A stretch of DNA of 5,192 nucleotides from Methanomassiliicoccaceae archaeon UBA537 (GCA_002504495.1 DATC01000029.1:1-5192), one strand, 5' to 3'; counted from the stretch's first letter, positions 1-5,192 are shown. Notes: generated by a model not told the origin, from the sequence alone. Made by a program: numbers and translations.

Positions 1-774
1 CCGTGGAGCGTCCTCAACTATGTCGATTCGGACTTCACGGCCAAGCCGTACTGGTCCAACACCAGCACCAACAGCATCCTCGAGAGGCTGTACAGGACCA
101 TAGATACGGAAAATTTCACACAGATCCTCAGCCTTCTCTCCGGAGGGTCGTTCCGGACGATCCTCCGCACATCGTTCACCTACGAGGATGCCATGGACGA
201 CAGGTCGATGTACTCCCTCATGGCCATGGCAGGTTATCTCAAGGCGATACCGGCATCCGAAAAGGAGTTCGATGTATCCTTCCCGAACAAGGAGGTTGCC
301 TCGTGCATGGAGGAGACGGTAGAGTTCATGACGGTCCCATCCATGGACACGGAATTCAAGAGGTTCTGCTCCGCCGTCATCGACGGAAGGATCGACGATA
401 TCGAGAGGATACTATCGGGCATACTTCGCCAGGGAAGCTACTTCAACCTGAAAGACGAGAGCAGCTACGAGCTCGTCGTGATGACGGCGCTGTACGCCAT
501 AGCCCAGTACTATCGCATACGCACCGAGCAGGAATGGGGCAACGGCCGTATCGACATCATGATGGAGCCGGTCCGCAACGGCATAGTGCCTATAATCATC
601 GAGCTCAAGAAATCCGACAGAGAGGCGGATCTCGAGAAGGATGCCGCCGCCGGCCTGGCGCAGATCCACGAGAAGAGGTACTACATGGGCATGAAAGGCA
701 CGACCCTGCTCTATTCGATCTCCTTCTGGGGAAAGGTACCGTTCGTGAAGCACGAGAGGATATGTCTCGGGTGA
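1..774 (+). CDS. AAA-ATPase-like / PD-(D/E)XK nuclease-family protein, 3' part only
   Basis: The frame is open from the first base, so the start lies outside the window; 257 residues and the TGA stop are visible. The beginning (PWSVLNYV, then PYWSNTSTNSIL) matches the region after the P-loop domain in the AAA-ATPase_like (PF09820) family. The C-terminal part, about residues 145-250, resembles the PDDEXK_9 (DUF1703) nuclease fold: YFNLKDESSYE, then RIDIMM with Asp185, then IIIELKKS with Glu201 and Lys203, giving the D-x(n)-E-x-K arrangement of an intact PD-(D/E)XK site. Whole family members are roughly 500-600 residues, so about half, including Walker A and B, is off the left edge. An ATG at 193 is internal and is not a convincing start because conserved family sequence precedes it. 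These proteins are common in gut bacteria and archaea, often in many copies. The substrate is unknown; a defence or mobile-element role is only a guess. Confidence 0.85.
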   Translation, partial: PWSVLNYVDSDFTAKPYWSNTSTNSILERLYRTIDTENFTQILSLLSGGSFRTILRTSFTYEDAMDDRSMYSLMAMAGYLKAIPASEKEFDVSFPNKEVASCMEETVEFMTVPSMDTEFKRFCSAVIDGRIDDIERILSGILRQGSYFNLKDESSYELVVMTALYAIAQYYRIRTEQEWGNGRIDIMMEPVRNGIVPIIIELKKSDREADLEKDAAAGLAQIHEKRYYMGMKGTTLLYSISFWGKVPFVKHERICLG

Positions 775-803
775 ATCCGTGCATCCGTCTTCTTCGGATT
801 CAC
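771..803 (+). terminator. Inverted repeat overlapping the stop codon, possible 3'-end hairpin
   Basis: GTGAATCCG (771-779) is perfectly complementary to CGGATTCAC (795-803), with a 15-nt loop. The left arm contains the TGA stop of the preceding gene. No clean T-run follows, only pyrimidine-rich CCTCTTCGG, so it could be a transcript-end hairpin, a processing site, or an operator for hypE 47 bp further on. The terminator reading is weak. Confidence 0.3.
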
Positions 804-820
804 GGACCTCTTCGGCAAAC

Positions 821-829
821 GGTTTATCC
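821..829 (+). promoter_or_regulatory. Probable TATA box of hypE
   Basis: GGTTTATCC is the most A/T-rich stretch between the upstream stop and hypE. The box centre (about 825) is about 25 bp before the ATG at 850, so transcription would start at or next to the start codon and the mRNA would be leaderless. A weak AGGA at 837-840 could act as a ribosome binding site if the transcript starts earlier. No experimental support is available. Confidence 0.45.
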
Positions 830-849
830 TGGGTCCAGGATTCGCATCT

Positions 850-1896
850 ATGCCTAAGGTGATCATGAACCATGGAGCCGGCGGGGAGCTCATGCAGAGA
901 TTCCTGACCGAGCACGTCACCAATCACTTCCCTGCGATGGACTGCGAGGTTCCGCTCGATTCCATGGACGACTCCGCCGTCGTGGACGACATCGTATTCA
1001 CCATCGACGGGCACACCGTGAAGCCCCTCTTCTTCCCGGGCGGAGACATCGGAAAGATCTCCGTCGCCGGCACCGTCAACGACATCTCAGTCATGGGCGC
1101 CACTCCGTTGGCCCTCGCGTGCTCCGTCATCATAGAGGAGGGGACCGATATCGATGTGGTGGACCGCGTGATGGCATCCATGGGGGAGACCGCAGCATCC
1201 GCCGGCGTCCCCATCGCCACTGGCGACACGAAGGTCGTCGAATCCGGCGCGGTGGACCAGATGGTCATGTCCACATCGGCCGTAGGGAAGAGATCTGTCT
1301 ATCTGGACTCCGATCTCGCCAAAGCGGAGGAGTACAGGCATGTGGATCACCGCTGGTGCACGGATTCCAACGTCAAACCCGGAGACGCCATCATAGCATC
1401 CGGGTACATGGGGGACCACGGCATCGCGCTACTGTCGTTCCGCGAAGGATACGGGTTCGAGAGCGATGTCGTCAGCGACGTCGCCCCCCTGAACAGGATG
1501 ATAGCCGAAGGCCTGAAGGCCGGAGGCATAGTCGCCATGAAGGATCCGACCAGAGGAGGAATCGCCAACACGCTCAACGAGTGGTGCTCCAAGTCCCATG
1601 TCGGAATGGAGATCGACTACTCCGCCATCCCTCTGAGGGACGGCGTCGTCAACGCCTGCGAGCTTCTGGGGATAGACCCCCTGAGCATAGGGAACGAAGG
1701 CAAGTGCATCATGGGAGTCGTGCCCGAGATGGCCGATGAGGTCCTCAAGGCCATAAGAGCCACCCCCGAAGGCAGGAACGCCGCCATCATCGGCCACGCC
1801 GTGGACGGCCCCGAAAGGGTCGTTCTGAGGACCGAGGTAGGCGGAAGAAGGATACTGGAGCCTCCCGCAGGGGACCCCGTGCCCAGGATATGCTGA
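850..1896 (+). CDS. hypE: HypE, [NiFe]-hydrogenase maturation carbamoyl dehydratase
   Basis: HypE receives a carbamoyl group from HypF on its C-terminal cysteine and dehydrates it with ATP to a thiocyanate, which supplies the CN ligands of the [NiFe] centre; it acts in the cytoplasm. The 348-residue protein shows the AIR-synthase-like fold signatures in order: HGAGG (8-12), MDDSAVV (39-45), FFPGGDIGK (61-69), GTVNDISVMGA (74-84), GDTKVVE (125-131), GDHG (188-191), DPTRGGIA (232-239), NEGK (282-285) and the diagnostic C-terminal PRIC with acceptor Cys348. Length is close to the usual 330-350. ATG 850 is the first start codon after the upstream TGA, which lies in the same frame. About 20 residues around 152-174, including HVDHRWC (164-170), look inserted relative to the HypE pattern I know. 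No other hyp gene is in the window, so the maturation set is probably scattered. The assignment is firm because the catalytic tail is intact. Confidence 0.97.
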   Translation: MPKVIMNHGAGGELMQRFLTEHVTNHFPAMDCEVPLDSMDDSAVVDDIVFTIDGHTVKPLFFPGGDIGKISVAGTVNDISVMGATPLALACSVIIEEGTDIDVVDRVMASMGETAASAGVPIATGDTKVVESGAVDQMVMSTSAVGKRSVYLDSDLAKAEEYRHVDHRWCTDSNVKPGDAIIASGYMGDHGIALLSFREGYGFESDVVSDVAPLNRMIAEGLKAGGIVAMKDPTRGGIANTLNEWCSKSHVGMEIDYSAIPLRDGVVNACELLGIDPLSIGNEGKCIMGVVPEMADEVLKAIRATPEGRNAAIIGHAVDGPERVVLRTEVGGRRILEPPAGDPVPRIC

Positions 1897-1910
1897 GTCC
1901 CGAACCGCTC

Positions 1911-1917
1911 ATATACC
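1911..1917 (+). promoter_or_regulatory. Probable TATA box of the DUF1015 gene
   Basis: ATATACC lies in the 53-bp gap after hypE, about 36 bp (centre to ATG) before the start at 1950. A transcript starting about 26 bp after the box would begin near 1938-1941, giving a leader of about 10 nt. The gene may therefore be transcribed on its own as well as by read-through from hypE. Confidence 0.45.
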
Positions 1918-1937
1918 GTTGCAACATGAGAGAAGCT

Positions 1938-1943
1938 AGGTGA
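1938..1943 (+). promoter_or_regulatory. Shine-Dalgarno site of the DUF1015 gene
   Basis: AGGTGA is a six-base match to the archaeal 16S rRNA 3' end and sits 6 nt before the ATG at 1950. It fixes that ATG as the start. It lies very close to the transcript start expected from the TATA box at 1911-1917, so the site works best if transcription starts slightly upstream or reads through from hypE. Confidence 0.6.
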
Positions 1944-1949
1944 ACCATC

Positions 1950-3137
1950 ATGGTGGAATTCCTTCCCTTCGAGGGCCTGAGACCCAACCTCAAGGCCGGC
2001 GAGCATGTAGCCGACCGCATATCCCCTCCTTACGACGTCATCGGACCGGAGGAGCTCGAGATGCTGAAGTCCAAGCCCTGCAACATCACCAGGCTCACGC
2101 TGAGCCCCGATGCGGACAAGAGATACCATGGATCCAGGAAGGAGCTGGAGCAGTGGATCGCCGACGGCGAGATGAAGCGCGATCCCGCCTCGTTCTACAT
2201 CTACGAGCAGAACTTCGACGACCACGGGACTCCTAGGACCCGCACCGGGATCGTCGGCATCCTGAAGACCGAGAAGTACGAGGAGGGGCACGTCATCCCT
2301 CACGAGGAGACGTTCTCCAAGGTCAAGGCCGACCGCCTCAACCTCCTTCGCGACATGAAGGCCCATCTGGAATCCATATTCGGCATATTCGACGGGCTCA
2401 CCCCGGAGCTGTCCAGGAGGATCAGGAACAATGCCCAGCTGGTGTACCGCTACGTCGACCCGGACGGCGTCGAGCACAGGTACAGCAAAATCTCCGATCC
2501 CGAGATCTGCAAGACCATAACCGAGGAGCTGAAGGACCAGAGGATGCTCATAGCCGACGGCCACCACAGGTACGAGACCGCCCTCAACTACGCTCTGGAG
2601 AATCCGGACGACCCGAAGAAGCAGTACGTCCTCGCCACCCTGGTCCCGGCGGACGATAAAGGGCTCGTCATATGGCCGACCCACAGGCTGATCAAGTCGG
2701 GGAACATCTCCGAGAAGAACGCCGTCAAGGGAATCGAGAAGGCCCTCAGGACCGAGGAGGTCTCCCGCGAGGAGATGATCGCGAAGCTTCCGGAGCACGA
2801 GATGGGCATCGTCTTCAGATCCGGCAAGTGCCTTCTGGCCGACTGCGACGACGCGGCCAACGAGATGCTCTCCCTGGACACCTATGCGGCGCAGCAGAAG
2901 ATCCTCTACGGGGTGTACAAATCCGACGAGGGGAAGGCGGAGGTTTCGTACGACGCCGAGCTGCCGGACGTCCTCGCCAAGATGGACCGCGGAGAGTACG
3001 ATGCGGCCATCGTTCTCAATCCTCCGAAGCTCCAGACCATCTGGAACCTATCGATGAAGGGCAAGAGGATGCCCAAGAAGACCACATTCTTCTATCCCAA
3101 GGTCTGGTCCGGATTCGTCATCTACGAGATGGACTGA
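1950..3137 (+). CDS. DUF1015 family protein (COG4198), function not established
   Basis: The 395-residue soluble protein has the family hallmarks over its whole length: an N-terminal FLPFEGLRP followed by SPPYDVI (25-31), HEET (118-121), DGHHRYETAL (203-212), LNPP (356-359) and a C-terminal MPKKTTFFYPKVWSGF (374-389). Length is about normal (roughly 390-430). The family is widespread in bacteria and archaea. The DGHHRYE block resembles the G-x-R-R/GHHR-type signature of ParB/SerK-fold proteins, some of which are free-serine kinases; a small-molecule kinase role is therefore conceivable but is my inference from a motif. There is no signal peptide or membrane segment. The start is set by the AGGTGA site 6 nt upstream. 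It follows hypE by 53 bp in the same direction and ends six bases before a strong hairpin, so it is probably the last gene of its unit. Confidence 0.9.
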   Translation: MVEFLPFEGLRPNLKAGEHVADRISPPYDVIGPEELEMLKSKPCNITRLTLSPDADKRYHGSRKELEQWIADGEMKRDPASFYIYEQNFDDHGTPRTRTGIVGILKTEKYEEGHVIPHEETFSKVKADRLNLLRDMKAHLESIFGIFDGLTPELSRRIRNNAQLVYRYVDPDGVEHRYSKISDPEICKTITEELKDQRMLIADGHHRYETALNYALENPDDPKKQYVLATLVPADDKGLVIWPTHRLIKSGNISEKNAVKGIEKALRTEEVSREEMIAKLPEHEMGIVFRSGKCLLADCDDAANEMLSLDTYAAQQKILYGVYKSDEGKAEVSYDAELPDVLAKMDRGEYDAAIVLNPPKLQTIWNLSMKGKRMPKKTTFFYPKVWSGFVIYEMD

Positions 3138-3142
3138 AACAC

Positions 3143-3183
3143 GGGGCGATCCGATCGGGGTCGCCTCATCTTCCTCATTCTAT
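3143..3183 (+). terminator. Hairpin with pyrimidine/T-rich tail after the DUF1015 gene
   Basis: GGGGCGATCC (3143-3152) pairs with GGGTCGCCTC (3158-3167) around a 5-nt GATCG loop: ten pairs, two of them G-T. A T/C-rich stretch with several short T-runs follows to about 3183. It begins six bases after the TGA and would stop transcription before the convergent tRNA gene. Confidence 0.6.
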
Positions 3184-3218
3184 TCGGCGCTCATCGATAT
3201 CCGGAAAGCGATAGCTTC

Positions 3219-3227
3219 GAAAAACGA
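3219..3227 (-). terminator. Oligo-T stop downstream of tRNA-Thr
   Basis: Read on the minus strand, the 30-odd bases after the tRNA CCA end contain GGTTTGG, then TTTCG and TTTTTCG. Archaeal RNA polymerase often stops at such T-runs without a hairpin, so this is the likely end of the tRNA precursor transcript. The rest of the gap at 3168-3257 holds no gene that I can support. Confidence 0.4.
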
Positions 3228-3257
3228 AACCAAACCTCTGAATGTAGGATAACAGAA

Positions 3258-3332
3258 TGGAGCCGCCGATGGGAATCGAACCCACGACCTACGCCTTACC
3301 AAGGCGTCGCTATACCCCTTAGCCACGGCGGC
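3258..3332 (-). tRNA. tRNA-Thr, anticodon GGT
   Basis: On the minus strand 75 nt fold into a full cloverleaf. The acceptor stem is GCCGCCG/CGGCGGC (7 perfect pairs), the D stem GCTA/TAGC with a 7-nt loop AGGGGTA, and the anticodon stem ACGCC/GGCGT with loop TTGGTAA, giving U33 and anticodon GGT (reads ACC and ACU). The variable loop is AGGTC, and the T stem GTGGG/CCCAT (first pair G-T) has loop TTCGATT. The discriminator is T, as is usual for archaeal tRNA-Thr, and CCA is encoded (3258-3260 on the plus strand is TGG). No intron is seen. It stands 45 bp downstream of the ATPase gene on the same strand and has its own promoter-like box. Confidence 0.97.
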
Positions 3333-3361
3333 AGTTGTATTCCTGCGTATCTTCCCATCAT

Positions 3362-3370
3362 TCATAAATG
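3362..3370 (-). promoter_or_regulatory. Probable TATA box of tRNA-Thr
   Basis: On the minus strand the sequence reads CATTTATGA, centred about 34 bp before the tRNA 5' end (3332). This gives an expected start a few bases ahead of the mature tRNA, typical of archaeal tRNA genes. It lies just after the stop codon of the ATPase gene. Confidence 0.5.
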
Positions 3371-3377
3371 TTTGGTT

Positions 3378-4559
3378 TCAGCAAGCCTCTTCCAGCCAGT
3401 CGATAAGGTTGATATACTCTATTCCGTCGGCATTATCGGGCAGATCGCGATCCAAAGTCAGAACGATCCTCCTTCCGACATCCTTCAGAAGTCTGAGAGG
3501 ACGCTCCTCCCGTTTGACCGTGGACGCTTCCCCTAATGTCGAGACCACTTGGAAGAATTTCACGTTTCCATCCTTCCTCGCGGTGAAATCGATCTCGTAG
3601 TCCCTGTATGCTCCGACCACCACATCGAAACCTCTGCGCTTGAGCTCGAGGAATACGATGTTCTCCAGAAGCCCTGATGAATCGTCCATCCTGTGGGCTG
3701 ATGCTGCGTTTCTAAGTCCGATATCGGCCGAGTAGTACTTCGCCTTGACCTTCATCATCTTCTTTCCTATCAGGTCGTACGTGTCGACTCTGTAGAACAC
3801 ATAGGAGTCTTCGACGGCATCGAGATACTTCTCCAGAGTGCGACGATCCGATATGCCGGAACCGTCCCTCAGCGATTCTCCGGTGGTGACATTGCCTATG
3901 TTCGAATACAGGTACGTGGTGAGCCTCCTTATCGTCCCGATGTCCATCCCGGAGCGAACAGCGATGTCGCGACCCACGATGGAATCGTACACGCCGTCGA
4001 TGATGCTGCGCCGCTTGTCGAAATCGTCCGATTCCAGATCGATTATGGGCAGTCCCCCCTCCTTCAGATACTGGTCGAACCTCTGCTCGGTGCGTACGAC
4101 CCCTTTTGGAGGATAGCGGTCCAGGAACTCCCGGAACGACAACGGCAGCACGTGGATCTCCACATACCTTCCGCCTATGATCGTGGTGAATTCCGATGAG
4201 AGCACGCCGGCATTGGATCCTGTGACATACACATCGGCCCCGTTGGCGCGGATGTTGTTGACTACCTTCTCCCACCCTCTCACGAACTGGACCTCATCTA
4301 TGAGCACACATGAATCGTCGGACGGCATGGATTCCGTGATGTAGCGGTGCATCTCGCGATCCGATGTGATGGCGAAGCTCAGCTTCTCCATATCCATGTA
4401 CACCACATCCCGACCTTCGGATTCTAGCATCCTGCGGAACTGCGACAGGATGACCGATTTCCCCGATCTGCGAACGCCGGTCACCACTTTTATCAGATCC
4501 GGACGGTCGCGAAAGGAGTACAACCGTTCCAGGTACTCGGTGCGTATCAGCTCGTCCAT
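3378..4559 (-). CDS. AAA ATPase with DUF4143 domain (COG1373 type)
   Basis: The protein has 393 residues from ATG 4559. The N-terminal AAA_14 domain shows Walker A GVRRSGKS (28-35), Walker B VLIDEV (85-90), a sensor-like YVTGSNA (111-117), GGRYVEI (129-135) and LSFREF (140-145). The C-terminal DUF4143 part (about 190-390) has LLEN (297-300), EIDF (322-325) and FFQVV (335-339), an E/D/Q pattern like the PD-(D/E)XK-type fold with Gln337 where a catalytic residue would be expected. No membrane segment is seen. The family is found in many bacteria and archaea, often in several copies and in patchy distribution; its cellular role is not established. A TTG at 4568 could add three residues, but the TATA box at 4580-4588 is centred about 25 bp before ATG 4559, favouring a leaderless mRNA. 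GC by hand count (32/60 at 3421-3480, 31/60 at 4021-4080) is a little below the DUF1015 gene (37/60 at 2641-2700), a mild hint of separate origin. Confidence 0.9.
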   Translation of the reverse strand: MDELIRTEYLERLYSFRDRPDLIKVVTGVRRSGKSVILSQFRRMLESEGRDVVYMDMEKLSFAITSDREMHRYITESMPSDDSCVLIDEVQFVRGWEKVVNNIRANGADVYVTGSNAGVLSSEFTTIIGGRYVEIHVLPLSFREFLDRYPPKGVVRTEQRFDQYLKEGGLPIIDLESDDFDKRRSIIDGVYDSIVGRDIAVRSGMDIGTIRRLTTYLYSNIGNVTTGESLRDGSGISDRRTLEKYLDAVEDSYVFYRVDTYDLIGKKMMKVKAKYYSADIGLRNAASAHRMDDSSGLLENIVFLELKRRGFDVVVGAYRDYEIDFTARKDGNVKFFQVVSTLGEASTVKREERPLRLLKDVGRRIVLTLDRDLPDNADGIEYINLIDWLEEAC

Positions 4560-4571
4560 GATCGGCAATGA

Positions 4572-4649
4572 TTTTCAAAGTATATAATGTTGAAAAAATC
4601 AACAATTGAATGCTGAAAATCAACACATCACACTACTGGTTTTCAGCAT
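4572..4649. repeat. Cluster of TGAAAA/TTTTCA repeats around the ATPase promoter, probable operator
   Basis: Four copies of TGAAAA lie in 78 bp: TTTTCA at 4572-4577, TGAAAA at 4591-4596 and 4614-4619, TTTTCA at 4640-4645. The last two belong to a perfect 10-bp inverted repeat, ATGCTGAAAA (4610-4619) and TTTTCAGCAT (4640-4649), spaced by 20 bp. A second inverted repeat, TGTTGA (4588-4593) and TCAACA (4599-4604), abuts the TATA box, and TGAAAA-TCAACA recurs directly at 4591-4604 (two extra A) and 4614-4625. This arrangement flanks the TATA box and suits binding of a dimeric regulator, possibly autoregulation by a neighbour. The regulator is unknown. Confidence 0.5.
4580..4588 (-). promoter_or_regulatory. 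TATA box of the DUF4143 ATPase gene
   Basis: On the minus strand ATTATATAC is a near-ideal archaeal TATA box, centred 25 bp before ATG 4559. The predicted transcript start coincides with that ATG, so the message should be leaderless. This decides against the TTG at 4568 as start. It is the clearest promoter in the window. Confidence 0.7.
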
Positions 4650-4696
4650 GAATCTTCGGGAGAACACCGGTCTGCGGGTATGATCGGATAGAAGAA

Positions 4697-4729
4697 CCTC
4701 CGGACGCCGTCCTGCACGGAACCCGGAGG
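4697..4729 (-). terminator. Second stem-loop after the transporter gene
   Basis: CCTCCGG (4697-4703) pairs with CCGGAGG (4723-4729); inside, after a symmetric 3 x 3 internal loop, CCGT (4707-4710) pairs with ACGG (4716-4719) around a 5-nt loop. On the minus strand it is followed by TTCTTCTATCC. It may be a back-up terminator behind the hairpin at 4735-4760, or a structured RNA end. Confidence 0.4.
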
Positions 4730-4734
4730 AAGAG

Positions 4735-4760
4735 GGGCAGGCCCTTCGGAGAGCCTGCCC
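4735..4760 (-). terminator. Hairpin terminator of the MMPL transporter gene
   Basis: GGGCAGGC (4735-4742) and GCCTGCCC (4753-4760) form eight G/C-rich pairs around a 10-nt loop, starting eight bases after the transporter stop codon on the minus strand. A pyrimidine-rich CCTCTTCCTCC follows. Position and symmetry make it the likely transcript end. Confidence 0.6.
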
Positions 4761-4768
4761 GGTTTGGA

Positions 4769-5192
4769 TCACTGCTCGTCCTTCGGCTCGGGAACGGTGG
4801 AGTGGCCTCTCTGGAGGAACCTAGGGCCCTTCCAGCTCCACTCTCCGAGAATGTGCATCAGGGACGGGCTGACGAATCCGACCATGAACAGGCCGTCGAT
4901 CAGGATTCCGACTCCCAGAGCGAATCCGAACTCCTGGAGCATGGACGAGTTGGCCAGGAGGAGGGTCAGGAACGTTCCTCCCATGAGGAGGGCGCACAGG
5001 CTGATGACTCCGCCGGCCTGCTTGACGGCCTCGTCGATGGCCGTGTCGTTGTCCATTCCCTTGATCCTGTTCTCGCGGATCTTGGTGGTGAGGAAGATCT
5101 CATAGTCCATTCCGAGTCCGAGAAGGACGACGAAGAGGACGATCGGGACCAGGAAGAGCACCGGAGTGTCCAGCGCGACATCGAACACGAGA
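4769..5192 (-). CDS. MMPL/RND-superfamily membrane transporter, C-terminal end only
   Basis: The frame is open to the right edge, so the start is outside the window; 140 residues and the TGA stop are visible. The fragment is the last transmembrane bundle of an MMPL-type (PF03176) RND permease. It has a hydrophobic helix about 9-26, leading into GLGMDYEIFL (25-34, the conserved G-x-DY motif of the family), a charged cytoplasmic stretch ending in AIDEAVKQAGG, a helix about 62-80, and a last long hydrophobic stretch about 88-114 with GILIDG (95-100) and P109. A hydrophilic tail ending EPKDEQ follows. Such permeases are proton-driven exporters of lipids, drugs or other hydrophobic compounds, or take part in envelope assembly; the substrate cannot be read from this end. 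Whole members usually have 700-1000 residues. A GTG codon at 5186-5188 is not a credible start because it cuts into the domain. Confidence 0.9.
   Translation of the reverse strand, partial: LVFDVALDTPVLFLVPIVLFVVLLGLGMDYEIFLTTKIRENRIKGMDNDTAIDEAVKQAGGVISLCALLMGGTFLTLLLANSSMLQEFGFALGVGILIDGLFMVGFVSPSLMHILGEWSWKGPRFLQRGHSTVPEPKDEQ

Noticed and set aside
3..857. A 284-codon plus-strand frame across the first gene.
   Set aside because: It overlaps the conserved PD-(D/E)XK frame, is very rich in Arg, His and Gly, and has no family resemblance.
850..1896. Assignment as thiamine-monophosphate kinase, SelD or PurM, which share the fold.
   Set aside because: The C-terminal PRIC with terminal Cys and the FFPGGDIGK and GDTKVVE blocks are specific to HypE.
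1617..2798. A 393-codon open frame on the minus strand across the end of hypE and most of the DUF1015 gene.
   Set aside because: It is antisense to two strongly conserved proteins, is unusually rich in Leu, Val, Gly and Asp, has no recognisable motif and no promoter; it is a codon-bias shadow.
3258..3332. tRNA-Thr as an integration site for a mobile element.
   Set aside because: I saw no second copy of the tRNA 3' end in the window, no integrase, and the ATPase lies on the 5' side of the tRNA, whereas elements usually insert at the 3' end.
3180..3365. A 61-codon minus-strand frame.
   Set aside because: It runs straight through the tRNA-Thr gene and has no ribosome binding site.
4560..4568. 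TTG at 4566-4568 as start of the DUF4143 ATPase.
   Set aside because: The TATA box at 4580-4588 predicts a transcript beginning near 4559, leaving the TTG outside or at the edge of the mRNA; ATG 4559 is the better start.
4588..4649. The short repeats before the ATPase gene as a CRISPR remnant or transposon terminal repeats.
   Set aside because: The units are too short and irregular for CRISPR, and there is no transposase or target duplication; operator sites explain them better.

Overview
The window looks like chromosome of a methanogenic archaeon of the Thermoplasmata, most probably a gut-type Methanomassiliicoccales (Methanomethylophilaceae-like) organism. Grounds: archaeal promoters (A/T boxes about 25 bp before start codons, some implying leaderless mRNAs), heavy AGG/AGA and ATA codon use with moderately high GC, a tRNA-Thr with discriminator U, a HypE hydrogenase-maturation protein, and P-loop ATPase/nuclease-like proteins of the kind abundant in this group. 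All five genes end in TGA and none in TAG. That fits a pyrrolysine-coding lineage, but the sample is small. The order-level assignment is inference; archaeal origin is well supported.

Layout. Plus strand: positions 1-774 carry the C-terminal part of an AAA-ATPase-like/PD-(D/E)XK protein (start outside the window). A small inverted repeat and a promoter follow, then hypE (850-1896), a second promoter and a DUF1015-family gene (1950-3137) that ends at a strong terminator-like hairpin. Minus strand, reading from the right edge: the C-terminal end of an MMPL/RND-type membrane transporter (4769-5192, start outside the window), two successive hairpins, an AT-rich promoter region packed with short repeats, a DUF4143-type AAA ATPase (3378-4559), and tRNA-Thr(GGT) (3258-3332) with its own promoter. 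The two transcription blocks converge in the gap at 3138-3257.

How the genes relate. HypE acts with HypF (not in this window) to make the cyanide ligands of [NiFe]-hydrogenases, which H2-dependent methanogens need. The DUF1015 protein has no established role that I can assign; it lies 53 bp after hypE with its own promoter and ribosome binding site, so co-function with hypE is not implied. The transporter fragment, ATPase, tRNA and nuclease-like fragment appear to be separate transcription units. The window therefore reads as mostly ordinary chromosome. The least ordinary parts are the repeat-rich promoter of the DUF4143 ATPase, an apparent insertion with His/Cys residues inside HypE, and the presence of two unrelated ATPase/PD-(D/E)XK-type proteins in 5 kb. 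I did not find a CRISPR array, insertion sequence, prophage or clear undescribed multi-gene system.
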